Shown: positions 1 to 7,145, counted from the stretch's first letter. The stretch: DNA of 13,842 nt from Oscillospiraceae bacterium (GCA_015065045.1 SVRB01000031.1:1-13842); one strand, 5' to 3'. Numbers and translations are program-made. The notes: a model not told the origin generated them from the sequence alone.

Positions 1-820
1 ATACTCTTGAACACTCGCCGCAGTCTGTACATCTGCCTGCAACGTGGAATGCACGTATAATATGGAAGATTTTTTCTTCCATGCTTGTTGCGGGAGTCTT
101 GTTTTCAACACCTGAATTGGGGTTGTCGAATACGCACTTTTCGCAACTGCAAGCGGGGCATATATCGCGGCACGCGTTACATCTGATACATTTTGAGAGC
201 TCGTTCTGCCAGAAAGCAAATCTTTCGTCGGGAGTCATATTCTCAAGGCGTTCAACCTCGTCGAAGCGCTTTGATTCAAGAACTGCACCGTCTTCGCCGA
301 TAAGCTCGTCGTAAGCAACGTGAGCTTTACTCTTACAGTTCAAGCAACGTTCTGCAAGAGCTTCTGCGTAAGGAATTACAACAGGTTCATCACCATAGAG
401 GTTTGTAGCCTTAATTCCTTCTGAGAGGCATTCGATCTTTTCGATACCTTCGCCTGCAGCAGCCTTGATCTTATTTACGTCAGCCATACCTTCGCAGGGA
501 ATACCGATAGCGTATACCTTTTCGCGATTGAAGCGATGCTCGGTAAGGAGCTGGTTAAAGCTGTATGTATCGCAGGGCTTCAAGAATACGAGAACTTTAT
601 CGTATTTATGTGTCTTGTTAATCAAATATTTTGATACGTTAGCACCGCAGAAATCATTCCATACAAAATCTTTTTCTAAAGCTTCTGCGTTGTCGAAAAC
701 GAAGGGAGTAACGTCATAGTCAAACTCACCGCGCTTCCAACCGATAACGCAGGCATTATTTTCAGCTTTAAGGAATGCCGATGCCTTTTCGATCAATATA
801 TCACGTGTTATTTGCTGCAT
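1..820 (-). CDS. Iron-sulfur electron-input subunit next to MvhD (FlxB/AsrA- or FdhB-like), 3' end outside window
   Basis: The gene starts at 820 and stays open to the left edge, giving 273 visible residues. The start is supported by GGAGG seven bases upstream (828-832), inside the end of the mvhD gene, which it overlaps by 13 bases. Visible Cys motifs are CLNC at residues 159-162, then C211, C214, C217, C221-Pro with further Cys at 224, 226 and 229, and CTDCGEC at 264-270. This suggests two [4Fe-4S] clusters and possibly a third. The middle part has KPCDTYSF (about 81-88) and GIPCEG (106-111), which resemble the beta subunits of sulfhydrogenase/anaerobic sulfite reductase A or of F420-type FdhB/FrhB proteins. 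No signal peptide or membrane segment is seen, so a cytoplasmic place is expected. Position after hdrBCA-mvhD points to a role in passing electrons from a donor dehydrogenase to MvhD and then HdrA. Which family it belongs to (Flx or FdhB) is not settled. Confidence 0.62.
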   Translation of the reverse strand, partial: MQQITRDILIEKASAFLKAENNACVIGWKRGEFDYDVTPFVFDNAEALEKDFVWNDFCGANVSKYLINKTHKYDKVLVFLKPCDTYSFNQLLTEHRFNREKVYAIGIPCEGMADVNKIKAAAGEGIEKIECLSEGIKATNLYGDEPVVIPYAEALAERCLNCKSKAHVAYDELIGEDGAVLESKRFDEVERLENMTPDERFAFWQNELSKCIRCNACRDICPACSCEKCVFDNPNSGVENKTPATSMEEKIFHIIRAFHVAGRCTDCGECSRV

Positions 821-1242
821 CGTAAATCCTCCAATCTCTTGTTTTTGCCGAGAGAAGTTACTGTCTCAACAAATTCATTCATTGTAGCGGCGAACTTAGC
901 ACCTTCAGCCGCAGATACCCATTCAACTCTTGTTCTTTCTCTTTCAATGCCGAGGTAATCGAGCATGGAGAAGAGGAGTGCCATACGACGACGAGTATAG
1001 TAGTTACCCGAAGTGTAGTGGCAGTCGCCGGGGTGACATCCGCAAAGGATTACGCCGTCAGCGCCGCGCTGGAATGCGCGAAGTATAAACATGGGGTTTA
1101 CACGGCAAGAGCAGGGAACACGTATAATCTTTACGTCAGCGGGATAATTCAAACGGTTGTTTCCCGCAAGGTCTGCACCCGCATAAGAACACCAGTTGCA
1201 ACAAAAGGCAACGATCAAGGGTTTGTATTCATTCATTTGCAT
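808..1242 (-). CDS. mvhD: MvhD/FlxD-type [2Fe-2S] electron-transfer subunit
   Basis: A 144-residue protein of the MvhD family, which links an electron-donating enzyme to HdrA in soluble Hdr complexes. Cys residues sit at 14, 15 and 18 (FCCNWC), 44 and 46 (VPCSC), and 67, 69 and 74 (CGCHPGDC). The RVP-CSC-RV and CGCHPGDCHY blocks are typical of the family. The reading frame is open further upstream into hdrA to 1341, but those 33 residues do not look like MvhD. The start at 1242 is preferred because GGAGG lies 10 bases before it. A second ATG at 1236 would overlap the hdrA stop as ATGA but stands 16 bases from the GGAGG. The chosen start overlaps hdrA by 10 bases, and the 3' end overlaps the next gene by 13, which implies translational coupling. 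The gene could equally be named flxD if the donor proves to be a Flx-type NADH module. Confidence 0.88.
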   Translation of the reverse strand: MQMNEYKPLIVAFCCNWCSYAGADLAGNNRLNYPADVKIIRVPCSCRVNPMFILRAFQRGADGVILCGCHPGDCHYTSGNYYTRRRMALLFSMLDYLGIERERTRVEWVSAAEGAKFAATMNEFVETVTSLGKNKRLEDLRCSK

Positions 1243-3227
1243 ATTGCGTCTACCTCCGCCATAATTTGTGCGCTTGTAAATCCGCGTAAATCCATAGCGC
1301 CCGAAGGACAAGCTACTGTACAAGCACCGCAGCCCTGACATACAGCAGAGTTAACCTGAGCAACTCTACGGATCTTAGTTGTTCTGTTGGGCATACGGAA
1401 TTCTTTGTCAACATATGTGATAGCGCCGTAAGGACATACTCTTTCGCAAGAAGAACATCCGTTACACATAAGTTCGTTTGAAGAAGCGATACAGGGGTTA
1501 CCTGTAAGCTTATCTTTAGCAAGAAGGCCTACAACCTTAACGGCTGCCGCACTTGCCTGAGATACTGTTTCAGGAATATCCTTAGGACCCTGACAAGCAC
1601 CTGAGAGGAACACACCTGCTGTGGGGCTTTCAACGGGACGAAGCTTAGGATGTGCTTCTGTGAAGAAGTCGTTTGTATCCATACTTGCTGTAAGCATTGT
1701 AGCCAAAGGACGAGCAGATTTATCGGGTTCGATTGCCGCTGCCAAAACAACGAGGTCAGCGTCAATGTTGATCTGTTTGTTATTGAGGAGGTCAGAAGCC
1801 TGAACCTTAAGCTTGTTGCCTTCGGGAGAAACCTTACCAACCATACCCTTTACGTACTTAACGCCGTATTCTTCAACAGCTCTGCGCTGGAATTCATCGA
1901 ACGCCTTACCGGGTGTACGAACGTCTATATAGAATACGTAAACATCTGTATCCGGATACTTGTCTCGAACGAGCATAGCGTGCTTAGCAGTATACATACA
2001 GCAGATCTTTGAGCAGTATTCCTTACCCTTTTCAGCGCAAGCTGAGCAACGTGAGCCAACACACTGAACGAATACGATAGTATGAGGATGTACGTTGTCG
2101 GAAGGACGGAGGAGTTTACCCTGTGTAGGACCTGCAGCGTTTGTAAGACGCTCGAATTCGAGAGAAGTGATAACGTCTTTTGACTGGTTGTATGCAAACT
2201 CGTCGAATTTTTCCATGCTTATGGGGTTAAATCCTGTTGCAACAACGATAGCGCCGTATTTTTCCTGGACAATTTCGTCCTGCTGCTTGTAATCGATAGC
2301 GCCCGCTGTACAAATCTTTGCACATACACCGCATTTGCCGTTCTTAAGCATATTACAAGTGTTGGGGTCGATAGTAGCAACCTTCGGAACAGCCTGAGCG
2401 AAAGGAATGTAGATTGCACGGCGGTTGTCCATACCCAAGTTAAATTCATTGGGAACCTTCTTCATGGGACACTTGTCAACGCAAGCGCCGCAACCTGTAC
2501 AAATATCTTCCTTAACGTATCTTGCTTTTCTCTTTATTTTTACATCGTAGTTTCCAACGAAGCCGGAAACTGCTTCAACTTCACTATATGAGAAGATTCT
2601 GATCTTTTCGTTCTGAGCAACGTCAACCATCTTAGGTGTAAGGATACAAGCTGCGCAGTCGAGTGTGGGGAAGGTCTTGTCGAGCTGAGCCATCTTACCG
2701 CCGATAGTGGGCTGCTTTTCAACGATGTCAACTTCAAAACCTGCTTCTGCTATGTCAAGAGCTGTCTGAATACCTGCGATACCGCCACCGATAACCAAAG
2801 CTCTCTTAGTAACAGAGCTTTCACCGGGAGTCAAGGGAGCGTTGAGGTTAACCTTAGCAACGGCAGCCTTACCCAAGATGATAGCCTTTTCTGTACCTGT
2901 CTGCATATCTTTATGTACCCATGAGCACTGCTCACGAATGTTTGCGATCTCAACCATATAAGGGTTAAGACCTGCAGCCTTTGCAGTTTTTCTGAATGTC
3001 GCCTCGTGCATACGGGGTGAGCATGAGCAAACTACAATGCCTGTAAGGTTGTGTTCCTTAACGGCGTCAATGATCATATTCTGACCTGCCTGAGAACACA
3101 TATACTGATAGTCAGTGGAAAAAACAACGCCGGGCTCCTTGAGGAGAGCTTCGGATACAGCCTTAACGTCAACCGTTGCGGCTATATTGCTTCCGCACCA
3201 ACATACAAAAACACCAATTCTTTGCAT
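1233..3227 (-). CDS. hdrA: Heterodisulfide reductase subunit A-like flavoprotein (HdrA)
   Basis: A 664-residue protein with full HdrA architecture. HdrA holds the FAD that splits electron pairs, sending one to a high-potential acceptor through HdrBC and one to ferredoxin. The N-terminal domain (about 1-135) starts with the family's FVCWCGSNIA. A Rossmann FAD-binding segment follows with GGGIAG at 147-152. The stretch 190-200 (DCAACILTPKM) carries conserved Cys191 and Cys194. An inserted ferredoxin domain has CTGCGACVDKCP at 243-254 and a looser cluster with Cys at 291, 299, 302 and 306. A Cys-rich block at about 389-410 includes CSKICC. A C-terminal ferredoxin domain has CNGCSSCERVCP (588-599) and CQGCGACTVACP (630-641). 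The start is supported by GGAGG at 3238-3242, directly after the hdrC stop. No membrane segments are seen, so the protein is cytosolic. Its length matches stand-alone HdrA proteins without an extra fused domain. Confidence 0.96.
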   Translation of the reverse strand: MQRIGVFVCWCGSNIAATVDVKAVSEALLKEPGVVFSTDYQYMCSQAGQNMIIDAVKEHNLTGIVVCSCSPRMHEATFRKTAKAAGLNPYMVEIANIREQCSWVHKDMQTGTEKAIILGKAAVAKVNLNAPLTPGESSVTKRALVIGGGIAGIQTALDIAEAGFEVDIVEKQPTIGGKMAQLDKTFPTLDCAACILTPKMVDVAQNEKIRIFSYSEVEAVSGFVGNYDVKIKRKARYVKEDICTGCGACVDKCPMKKVPNEFNLGMDNRRAIYIPFAQAVPKVATIDPNTCNMLKNGKCGVCAKICTAGAIDYKQQDEIVQEKYGAIVVATGFNPISMEKFDEFAYNQSKDVITSLEFERLTNAAGPTQGKLLRPSDNVHPHTIVFVQCVGSRCSACAEKGKEYCSKICCMYTAKHAMLVRDKYPDTDVYVFYIDVRTPGKAFDEFQRRAVEEYGVKYVKGMVGKVSPEGNKLKVQASDLLNNKQINIDADLVVLAAAIEPDKSARPLATMLTASMDTNDFFTEAHPKLRPVESPTAGVFLSGACQGPKDIPETVSQASAAAVKVVGLLAKDKLTGNPCIASSNELMCNGCSSCERVCPYGAITYVDKEFRMPNRTTKIRRVAQVNSAVCQGCGACTVACPSGAMDLRGFTSAQIMAEVDAICK
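1253..1257 (-). promoter_or_regulatory. Ribosome-binding site that sets the mvhD start
   Basis: On the minus strand this reads GGAGG, inside the last codons of hdrA. It lies 10 bases from the ATG at 1242 and 16 from the ATG at 1236, so it favours the longer 144-residue product over a 142-residue one. Confidence 0.6.
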
Positions 3228-3242
3228 TTTGTCTTTTCCTCC

Positions 3243-3635
3243 TTATTTCGAATATTTTCTGAATGCACTAACGATAGCCTGCTGAGGAATATCGTTGTCG
3301 AGCATTCCGGGAACTTGGTCTGCTTTAAGTCTGTTTTTGCCCTGTTCGCGAATAGCCACGAGTCTTACAGCCTCGATAAGCTTTGCGGGCTGTACGTCTC
3401 TCGGACATCTGTCTACACAAGCAAAGCAGGTAAGACATCTGTAAATTGATTCTGATTCGAGCAAGGGCTCAATTTCGCCTCTTTGAATCATACCTGCAAA
3501 CTGATGGGGATGATATTCCATTTCGCTATATGCGGGACAGGTTGCTGAGCATTTACCGCAACTCATACACTTAGAGGGTTTGCAACCGCTCATGCGAATG
3601 AGTTCTTCTCTTAAATCATTCATATTCTTAGTCAT
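3243..3635 (-). CDS. hdrC: Heterodisulfide reductase subunit C-like ferredoxin subunit (HdrC)
   Basis: A 130-residue protein with two classic [4Fe-4S] motifs: C23-C26-C29-C33-Pro (CMSCGKCSATCP) and C67-C70-C73-C77-Pro (CLTCFACVDRCP). HdrC carries electrons from HdrA to the catalytic HdrB. The soluble type lacks the membrane partner HdrE, and no membrane segment is seen here. The start at 3635 has GGAGG six bases upstream (3642-3646). The alternative Met5 at 3623 is too far from it. The gene overlaps the end of hdrB by 8 bases and ends 15 bases before hdrA, so the three subunits should be made together. Confidence 0.95.
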   Translation of the reverse strand: MTKNMNDLREELIRMSGCKPSKCMSCGKCSATCPAYSEMEYHPHQFAGMIQRGEIEPLLESESIYRCLTCFACVDRCPRDVQPAKLIEAVRLVAIREQGKNRLKADQVPGMLDNDIPQQAIVSAFRKYSK

Positions 3636-4416
3636 TGCAAGCCTCCTTAACTCCGAGTGCTTCCGCTAACAATTCGGTAAAGTAAATGATTTCAACGTCA
3701 GAGCCGCTCTTCATAAGGTTGTAACGGCAGAGAGGACAAGCTGTTACTATCTTTTCAGCGCCACCGTTTTTCGCGCATTCGATAACACGGTTACTGCTCT
3801 TCTTAGCGAGCTCGGGGCTTTCCATAGTAACGTAGCCGCCGCAACATTCGTTTCTATATGCATAGTAAACGGGTTCAGCGCCTATCGCTCTGATGAAATC
3901 TTCCATAATCTTGGGATTTTCGGGATCGTCCATCTTCATAACACCGTTAGGTCTGAGAAGAAGGCATCCGTAGTAAGCGGCAATCTTCTGTCCTTTCAAA
4001 GGATTTACCACTTTTTCTTTGATCTTGTCAAAGCCTACAACGTCTCTGAGCAACTCGAGATAATGCAAAACCTGTGTTGAACCGTCATACGCATCTTCTG
4101 CCATATAACGATTTACCTTGTTTGCAAAACCTTCGTTTGTTGCCATAGCATGGTTGGTCTGCTTAATAACGTTGTGGCAAGCGGAACAAACAGTAACGAG
4201 TGGCTGTGATTTCTTCTGCGCTTCTTTGAGAGCACGAACAGACGAAAGTTTTGTTGCAACTTCGTCTGTGGAGGTGGTGAACACACCGCCGCAGCACTGC
4301 CATTCTTCTATTTCTTCCAAATTAACGCCCAAAACTTCGGCACATTTTCTTGCGTAAAGATCTAAATCTTTTGCCTTGTTTTTGAGAGTGCAACCGGGAA
4401 AATAACTTACATTCAT
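3628..4416 (-). CDS. hdrB: Heterodisulfide reductase subunit B-like catalytic subunit (HdrB)
   Basis: A 262-residue protein made of two CCG domains (DUF224 type), the fold that holds the two noncubane [4Fe-4S] clusters that split a disulfide in methanogen HdrB. The first set is C9, C41-C42-G43, C77 and C80. The second is C151, C191-C192-G193, C227 and C230. The spacing in each set is nearly the same, and all cluster Cys are present, so the active site looks intact. Length is a little under that of methanogen HdrB. The natural disulfide in bacteria with this enzyme is not known; it could be a small thiol or a protein disulfide. GGAG lies 10 bases before the start. The gene follows fumC after 64 bases and overlaps hdrC by 8. 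Confidence 0.95.
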   Translation of the reverse strand: MNVSYFPGCTLKNKAKDLDLYARKCAEVLGVNLEEIEEWQCCGGVFTTSTDEVATKLSSVRALKEAQKKSQPLVTVCSACHNVIKQTNHAMATNEGFANKVNRYMAEDAYDGSTQVLHYLELLRDVVGFDKIKEKVVNPLKGQKIAAYYGCLLLRPNGVMKMDDPENPKIMEDFIRAIGAEPVYYAYRNECCGGYVTMESPELAKKSSNRVIECAKNGGAEKIVTACPLCRYNLMKSGSDVEIIYFTELLAEALGVKEACND

Positions 4417-4448
4417 CTTTCAAAAACTCCATTCTTTCAACTAAGCAG

Positions 4449-4476
4449 TTTATAAAATATGCTTTTGTTATGTTAA
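4449..4476 (-). promoter_or_regulatory. Possible weak internal promoter for the hdr genes
   Basis: In the 64-base gap between fumC and hdrB, the minus strand reads TTAACA (4471-4476), a 16-base spacer, then TATAAA (4449-4454). This is a fair but not strong sigma-A match in AT-rich DNA, so chance is a real alternative. No terminator-like hairpin is seen in the gap, so read-through from fumC remains likely. Confidence 0.3.
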
Positions 4477-4480
4477 AAAA

Positions 4481-5857
4481 TTATACCATCTGTTCGGGAT
4501 GGAAAACCTCATCAAATCTTTCTGCGGTAAGGAATCCGAGTTCAACGCAAGCTTCCTTAAGAGAAATGTTGTCTTTGAATGCTTTCTTTGCTGTCTTAGC
4601 TGCGTTTTCATAACCGATGTAGGGGTTAAGAGCAGTTACGAGCATAAGAGAGTTGTGGAGGTTGTGGTGCATCTTTTCCTTGTTAGCCTTAATACCAACA
4701 GCGCAGTTCTTGTTGAATGAGAGAATTGCTTCTGCGAGGAGTCTTGCTGACTGGAGGAAGTTGTAGATACATACGGGCATAAATACGTTAAGCTCGAAGT
4801 TACCCTGTGATGCAGCCATACCAACAGCAACGTCGTTACCCATAACCTGAACGGCTACCATTGTAACAGCTTCGCACTGTGTGGGGTTTACCTTACCGGG
4901 CATAATAGATGATCCGGGTTCGTTTTCGGGAATAAAGATTTCACCGAGACCGTCTCTGGGACCTGATGCCAACCAACGTACGTCGTTAGCGATCTTCATC
5001 ATATCAGCAGCCAACGCCTTGATAGCGCCGTGAGCAAATACGATTTCGTCCTTTGATGTGAGAGCGTGGAACTTGTTCTGTGCAGTAACGAACTTCTTGC
5101 CTGTGAGGTTGCTTACCTTTTCAGCAACAACTTCGCCGAACATCTTAGGTGCGTTAAGACCTGTACCTACTGCAGTACCGCCGAGTGCAAGCTCATGCAA
5201 GGGAGCAAGAGAAAGCTTCAAAAGCTCAACGTCACGCTCAAGGCTGCTTCTCCAACCGCTGATTTCCTGGCTGAATGTGATAGGTGTAGCATCCTGAAGG
5301 TGTGTTCTACCACTCTTAACGATTCCTTCGTTCTCAGCTTCGAGACGCTTGAATGTTTCGATAAGTGTGTTTACTGCAGGGATAAGCTTATCTTCAAGAG
5401 CAATAACAGCAGCGATGTGCATAGCTGTCGGGAATGTGTCGTTTGAAGACTGGCTCTGGTTTACATCGTCGTTGGGATGCAAAATCTTTTCGCCTGCAAT
5501 TTCGTTACCTCTGTTTGCGATAACTTCGTTTGCGTTCATGTTAGACTGAGTACCCGAACCTGTCTGCCATACAACGAGGGGGAAGTTCGAGTTGAGCTTT
5601 CCGCTGATAACTTCGTCGCATGCAGAGCTGATTGCGTCGAGCTTTGCCTTAGTCATTTTTTCGGGTCTGAGTTCAGCGTTAGCCTGAGCTGCTGCCTTCT
5701 TCAGGATACCGAATGCGTGCACGATTTCCATAGGCATAGTTTCAATACCTACGCCGATTTCGAAATTCTCGTGGCTTCTCTGGGTCTGGGCTGCCCACAA
5801 AACATTTGCAGGAACTTTTACTTCGCCCATCGAGTCATGTTCAATGCGATAGTCCAT
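4481..5857 (-). CDS. fumC: Class II fumarate hydratase (fumarase C)
   Basis: A 458-residue, full-length class II fumarase, which reversibly hydrates fumarate to L-malate in the cytosol without an iron-sulfur cluster. The superfamily signature GSSIMPGKVNP is at 315-325, with the likely catalytic Ser at 316/317. The substrate-binding loops SGTQSNMN (101-108) and QSQSSNDTFPT (about 133-143) are present, as is GRTHLQDATP (183-192) with the conserved His186. This set fits fumarase better than aspartase or argininosuccinate lyase. An AGGA-type ribosome-binding site lies about nine bases before the start. It is the first gene after the promoter at 5965-5993 and shares direction with hdrB, 64 bases downstream, so co-transcription is likely. 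Anaerobic Clostridia often carry the two-part class I iron-sulfur fumarase instead; whether this genome also has one cannot be seen. Confidence 0.96.
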   Translation of the reverse strand: MDYRIEHDSMGEVKVPANVLWAAQTQRSHENFEIGVGIETMPMEIVHAFGILKKAAAQANAELRPEKMTKAKLDAISSACDEVISGKLNSNFPLVVWQTGSGTQSNMNANEVIANRGNEIAGEKILHPNDDVNQSQSSNDTFPTAMHIAAVIALEDKLIPAVNTLIETFKRLEAENEGIVKSGRTHLQDATPITFSQEISGWRSSLERDVELLKLSLAPLHELALGGTAVGTGLNAPKMFGEVVAEKVSNLTGKKFVTAQNKFHALTSKDEIVFAHGAIKALAADMMKIANDVRWLASGPRDGLGEIFIPENEPGSSIMPGKVNPTQCEAVTMVAVQVMGNDVAVGMAASQGNFELNVFMPVCIYNFLQSARLLAEAILSFNKNCAVGIKANKEKMHHNLHNSLMLVTALNPYIGYENAAKTAKKAFKDNISLKEACVELGFLTAERFDEVFHPEQMV

Positions 5858-5925
5858 TTTGATTTATCCTTTCGAATCTGAAGTGATTAAAATTTTTTCA
5901 AACCTGATAGTATTTCGCGAGATGT

Positions 5926-5942
5926 TATTATCATTGATAATA
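5926..5942. promoter_or_regulatory. Perfect 17-base odd palindrome in the fumC leader (possible operator)
   Basis: The sequence is TATTATCA, one central base, then TGATAATA, symmetric over all 16 outer positions. With transcription expected to start near 5958 on the minus strand, it lies at about +17 to +33. It could be a repressor site or a weak RNA hairpin. The half-site contains the hexamer GATAAT also used in Fur-type boxes, but in a different orientation and spacing from the classical Fur box, so no regulator is assigned. Confidence 0.4.
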
Positions 5943-5964
5943 TACCGCTATTTTACCAACCCTT

Positions 5965-5993
5965 ATTATAACATACCCATCCGCATTTTTCAA
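5965..5993 (-). promoter_or_regulatory. fumC: Sigma-A promoter of fumC (and probably the hdr operon)
   Basis: On the minus strand there is TTGAAA (5988-5993), a 17-base spacer, then a perfect TATAAT (5965-5970) with an extended TG one base upstream. Spacing and hexamers are near consensus. The predicted start is near 5958, giving a leader of about 100 bases. Confidence 0.8.
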
Positions 5994-6153
5994 CACAATT
6001 TTACACATTTACTTTTTTTCTATATATTATAAAAATATGGTAAAAAACCAAAACTTCGTTTGTGCATTTTTCACATAAAAATTAAGTTTTTTTGGCTTTA
6101 AAAAGTTGTTTTTGCAATGTTCTGTGTTTTATGCGAAAACGACAAAAATACAC

Positions 6154-6182
6154 TTGCTTAAAAAAGAATAATGTGATAAAAT
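6154..6182 (+). promoter_or_regulatory. Sigma-A promoter of the NUDIX gene
   Basis: TTGCTT (6154-6159), a 17-base spacer and TAAAAT (6177-6182), with an extended TG at 6174-6175. The GGAGG of the gene (6199-6203) follows closely, so the leader is short, about 25 bases. Confidence 0.65.
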
Positions 6183-6213
6183 TAAAACAGAAAAAATCGG
6201 AGGATACAAGCCT

Positions 6214-6768
6214 ATGGATAACAGTATGCTTTATGAGAAAAAAGTAGACGGGGAAATTAAGTTTTGCGGTAAGATCGTGAGGGTGGAAACTGACACTGTA
6301 ATGTTGCCTAACGGGCACACATCATACCGCGAGGTTGTAAGAAAAAACGGGGGAGTTTGCATTGTTCCCTTGACTGAAAACAACGAGGTCGTATTTGTAA
6401 ATCAGTACAGATACGCCTATGGTGAAATATTAAAAGAATTGCCTGCAGGAAAGCTTGAGGGCAACGAAGATCCGCTTAAGGCAGGGCTTCGCGAATTGTC
6501 CGAAGAAACAGGCTATGAAGCGGGAAAAGTGATACCTCTCGGGGTATTCTATCCGTCTTGCGGAATTATGGATGAGGTGTTGTATATGTATCTTGCTCTT
6601 GACTTAAAAGAGGGAAAAATACACCTTGACGAAGATGAGTTTGTAACGAGCGAAAAAATACCGCTTGAGGATGCTGTAAATATGGTTCTTGACGGTCAAA
6701 TTCCCGACGGAAAAACGCAAGCGGCATTGCTTAAAGCGTGGGCGCTTATCAAAAAAGGGAAAATCTAA
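6214..6768 (+). CDS. NUDIX hydrolase, ADP-ribose pyrophosphatase (NudF) type
   Basis: A 184-residue protein with a complete NUDIX box at 79-101: Gly79, Glu85, then REL-SEETGY with Arg93, Glu94, Glu97, Glu98 and Gly100. The acidic residues bind the metal needed to hydrolyse a nucleoside diphosphate linked to another group. The preceding FVNQYRYAYG (61-70) and ELPAGKLE (75-82) are typical of the ADP-ribose pyrophosphatase branch, as is the overall length. The likely reaction is ADP-ribose to AMP and ribose 5-phosphate, but substrate choice cannot be proved from the motif alone. GGAGG lies 10 bases before the start. The gene stands alone, with its own promoter and a terminator just after it. Confidence 0.88.
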   Translation: MDNSMLYEKKVDGEIKFCGKIVRVETDTVMLPNGHTSYREVVRKNGGVCIVPLTENNEVVFVNQYRYAYGEILKELPAGKLEGNEDPLKAGLRELSEETGYEAGKVIPLGVFYPSCGIMDEVLYMYLALDLKEGKIHLDEDEFVTSEKIPLEDAVNMVLDGQIPDGKTQAALLKAWALIKKGKI

Positions 6769-6793
6769 ACTTTTATAAGTTTTTGCGTTCATC

Positions 6794-6828
6794 AAGAGTG
6801 GCTTTTTTCAAAAAGCCACTCTTTTATT
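6794..6828 (+). terminator. Rho-independent terminator after the NUDIX gene
   Basis: A 14-base perfect stem pairs 6794-6807 with 6810-6823. It has a tiny loop and a T-rich tail. It lies 25 bases past the NUDIX stop codon. Confidence 0.88.
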
Positions 6829-6862
6829 GTTAAACAATTGTGTTTAAAAGTTTTGAGGGAGT

Positions 6863-6895
6863 CAAGAGGGCGCTTTTTCAAAAGTGCTCCTCTTG
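6863..6895 (+). repeat. Imperfect hairpin
   Basis: CAAGAGG (6863-6869) pairs with CCTCTTG (6889-6895), and CTTTT with AAAAG inside, around a small bulge. It shares the AAGAG outer stem with the terminator just upstream but lacks a T tail in either direction. Confidence 0.55.
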
Positions 6896-6902
6896 TGTGG
6901 GT

Positions 6903-6921
6903 TCGGGAGCGAAGCTCCTGA
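6903..6921 (+). repeat. Hairpin with GAA triloop
   Basis: Eight paired bases (6903-6910 with 6914-6921, one G-T wobble) close on a GAA loop, giving the core GGAGC-GAA-GCTCC. The same C-GAA-G loop recurs at 7037-7049 and 7463-7477. Confidence 0.6.
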
Positions 6922-6980
6922 CTTTTTGTGCCTTTTAAGGCTCTCCCTATGGGTAGCGAAGCGGCGGTGAGGGAGTGAAT

Positions 6981-6999
6981 GACATCACAGTGTGATGTC
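6981..6999. repeat. Perfect 19-base odd palindrome
   Basis: GACATCACA, central G6990, then TGTGATGTC. With no loop it is more like a protein-binding site or a repeat end than an RNA hairpin. Confidence 0.6.
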
Positions 7000-7036
7000 A
7001 GAGCCGAGCCGTGACCGAGTCGCAACGAGACGGTGG

Positions 7037-7049
7037 CACACGAAGTGTG
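7037..7049 (+). repeat. Short GAA-triloop hairpin
   Basis: CACAC-GAA-GTGTG, five paired bases. It is another copy of the C-GAA-G loop design. Confidence 0.45.
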
Positions 7050-7066
7050 ACGGAGAGGGCTAAGAC

Positions 7067-7088
7067 ATATTATTTTGCGAAATAATAT
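7067..7088. repeat. AT-rich hairpin with TGCG loop
   Basis: Nine paired bases (ATATTATTT at 7067-7075 and its complement at 7080-7088) close on TGCG. No T tail follows at once on the plus strand, though a T-rich run begins at 7091. Confidence 0.5.
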
Positions 7089-7106
7089 CATCTTTTCTTT
7101 TTTTAC

Positions 7107-7134
7107 GTTACTTTCTTTGCGCAAAGAAAGTAAC
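7107..7134. repeat. Perfect 28-base palindrome
   Basis: The left half GTTACTTTCTTTGC (7107-7120) is followed without a gap by its exact reverse complement (7121-7134). A partial copy of the right half, AGAAAGTAAC, occurs at 7425-7434. From memory, similar GTTACTTTCTTTG palindromes are dispersed through gut Clostridia genomes. Confidence 0.8.
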
Positions 7135-7145
7135 CAAAGAAGGCA

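Larger units (their letters stand above)
5858..6213. other. Divergent intergenic region between fumC and the NUDIX gene
   Basis: This 356-base AT-rich stretch has no credible gene. It holds a leftward promoter for fumC with a leader of about 100 bases, a 17-base palindrome within that leader, and a rightward promoter for the NUDIX gene. Beyond oligo-A and oligo-T runs, nothing else stands out between about 6000 and 6150. Confidence 0.8.

Noticed and set aside
1243..1341. A longer mvhD product starting at 1341
   Set aside because: The extra 33 residues overlap the hdrA ferredoxin domain in another frame, are not MvhD-like, and have no ribosome-binding site, while GGAGG at 1253-1257 supports 1242.
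3243..3635. Membrane-type heterodisulfide reductase (HdrDE)
   Set aside because: There is no cytochrome-like HdrE gene, no membrane segments, and the presence of hdrA and mvhD marks the soluble HdrABC type.
4118..5881. Several plus-strand open frames of 60-134 codons opposite hdrB and fumC
   Set aside because: They are antisense to well-supported genes, lack ribosome-binding sites and have no domain-like sequence.
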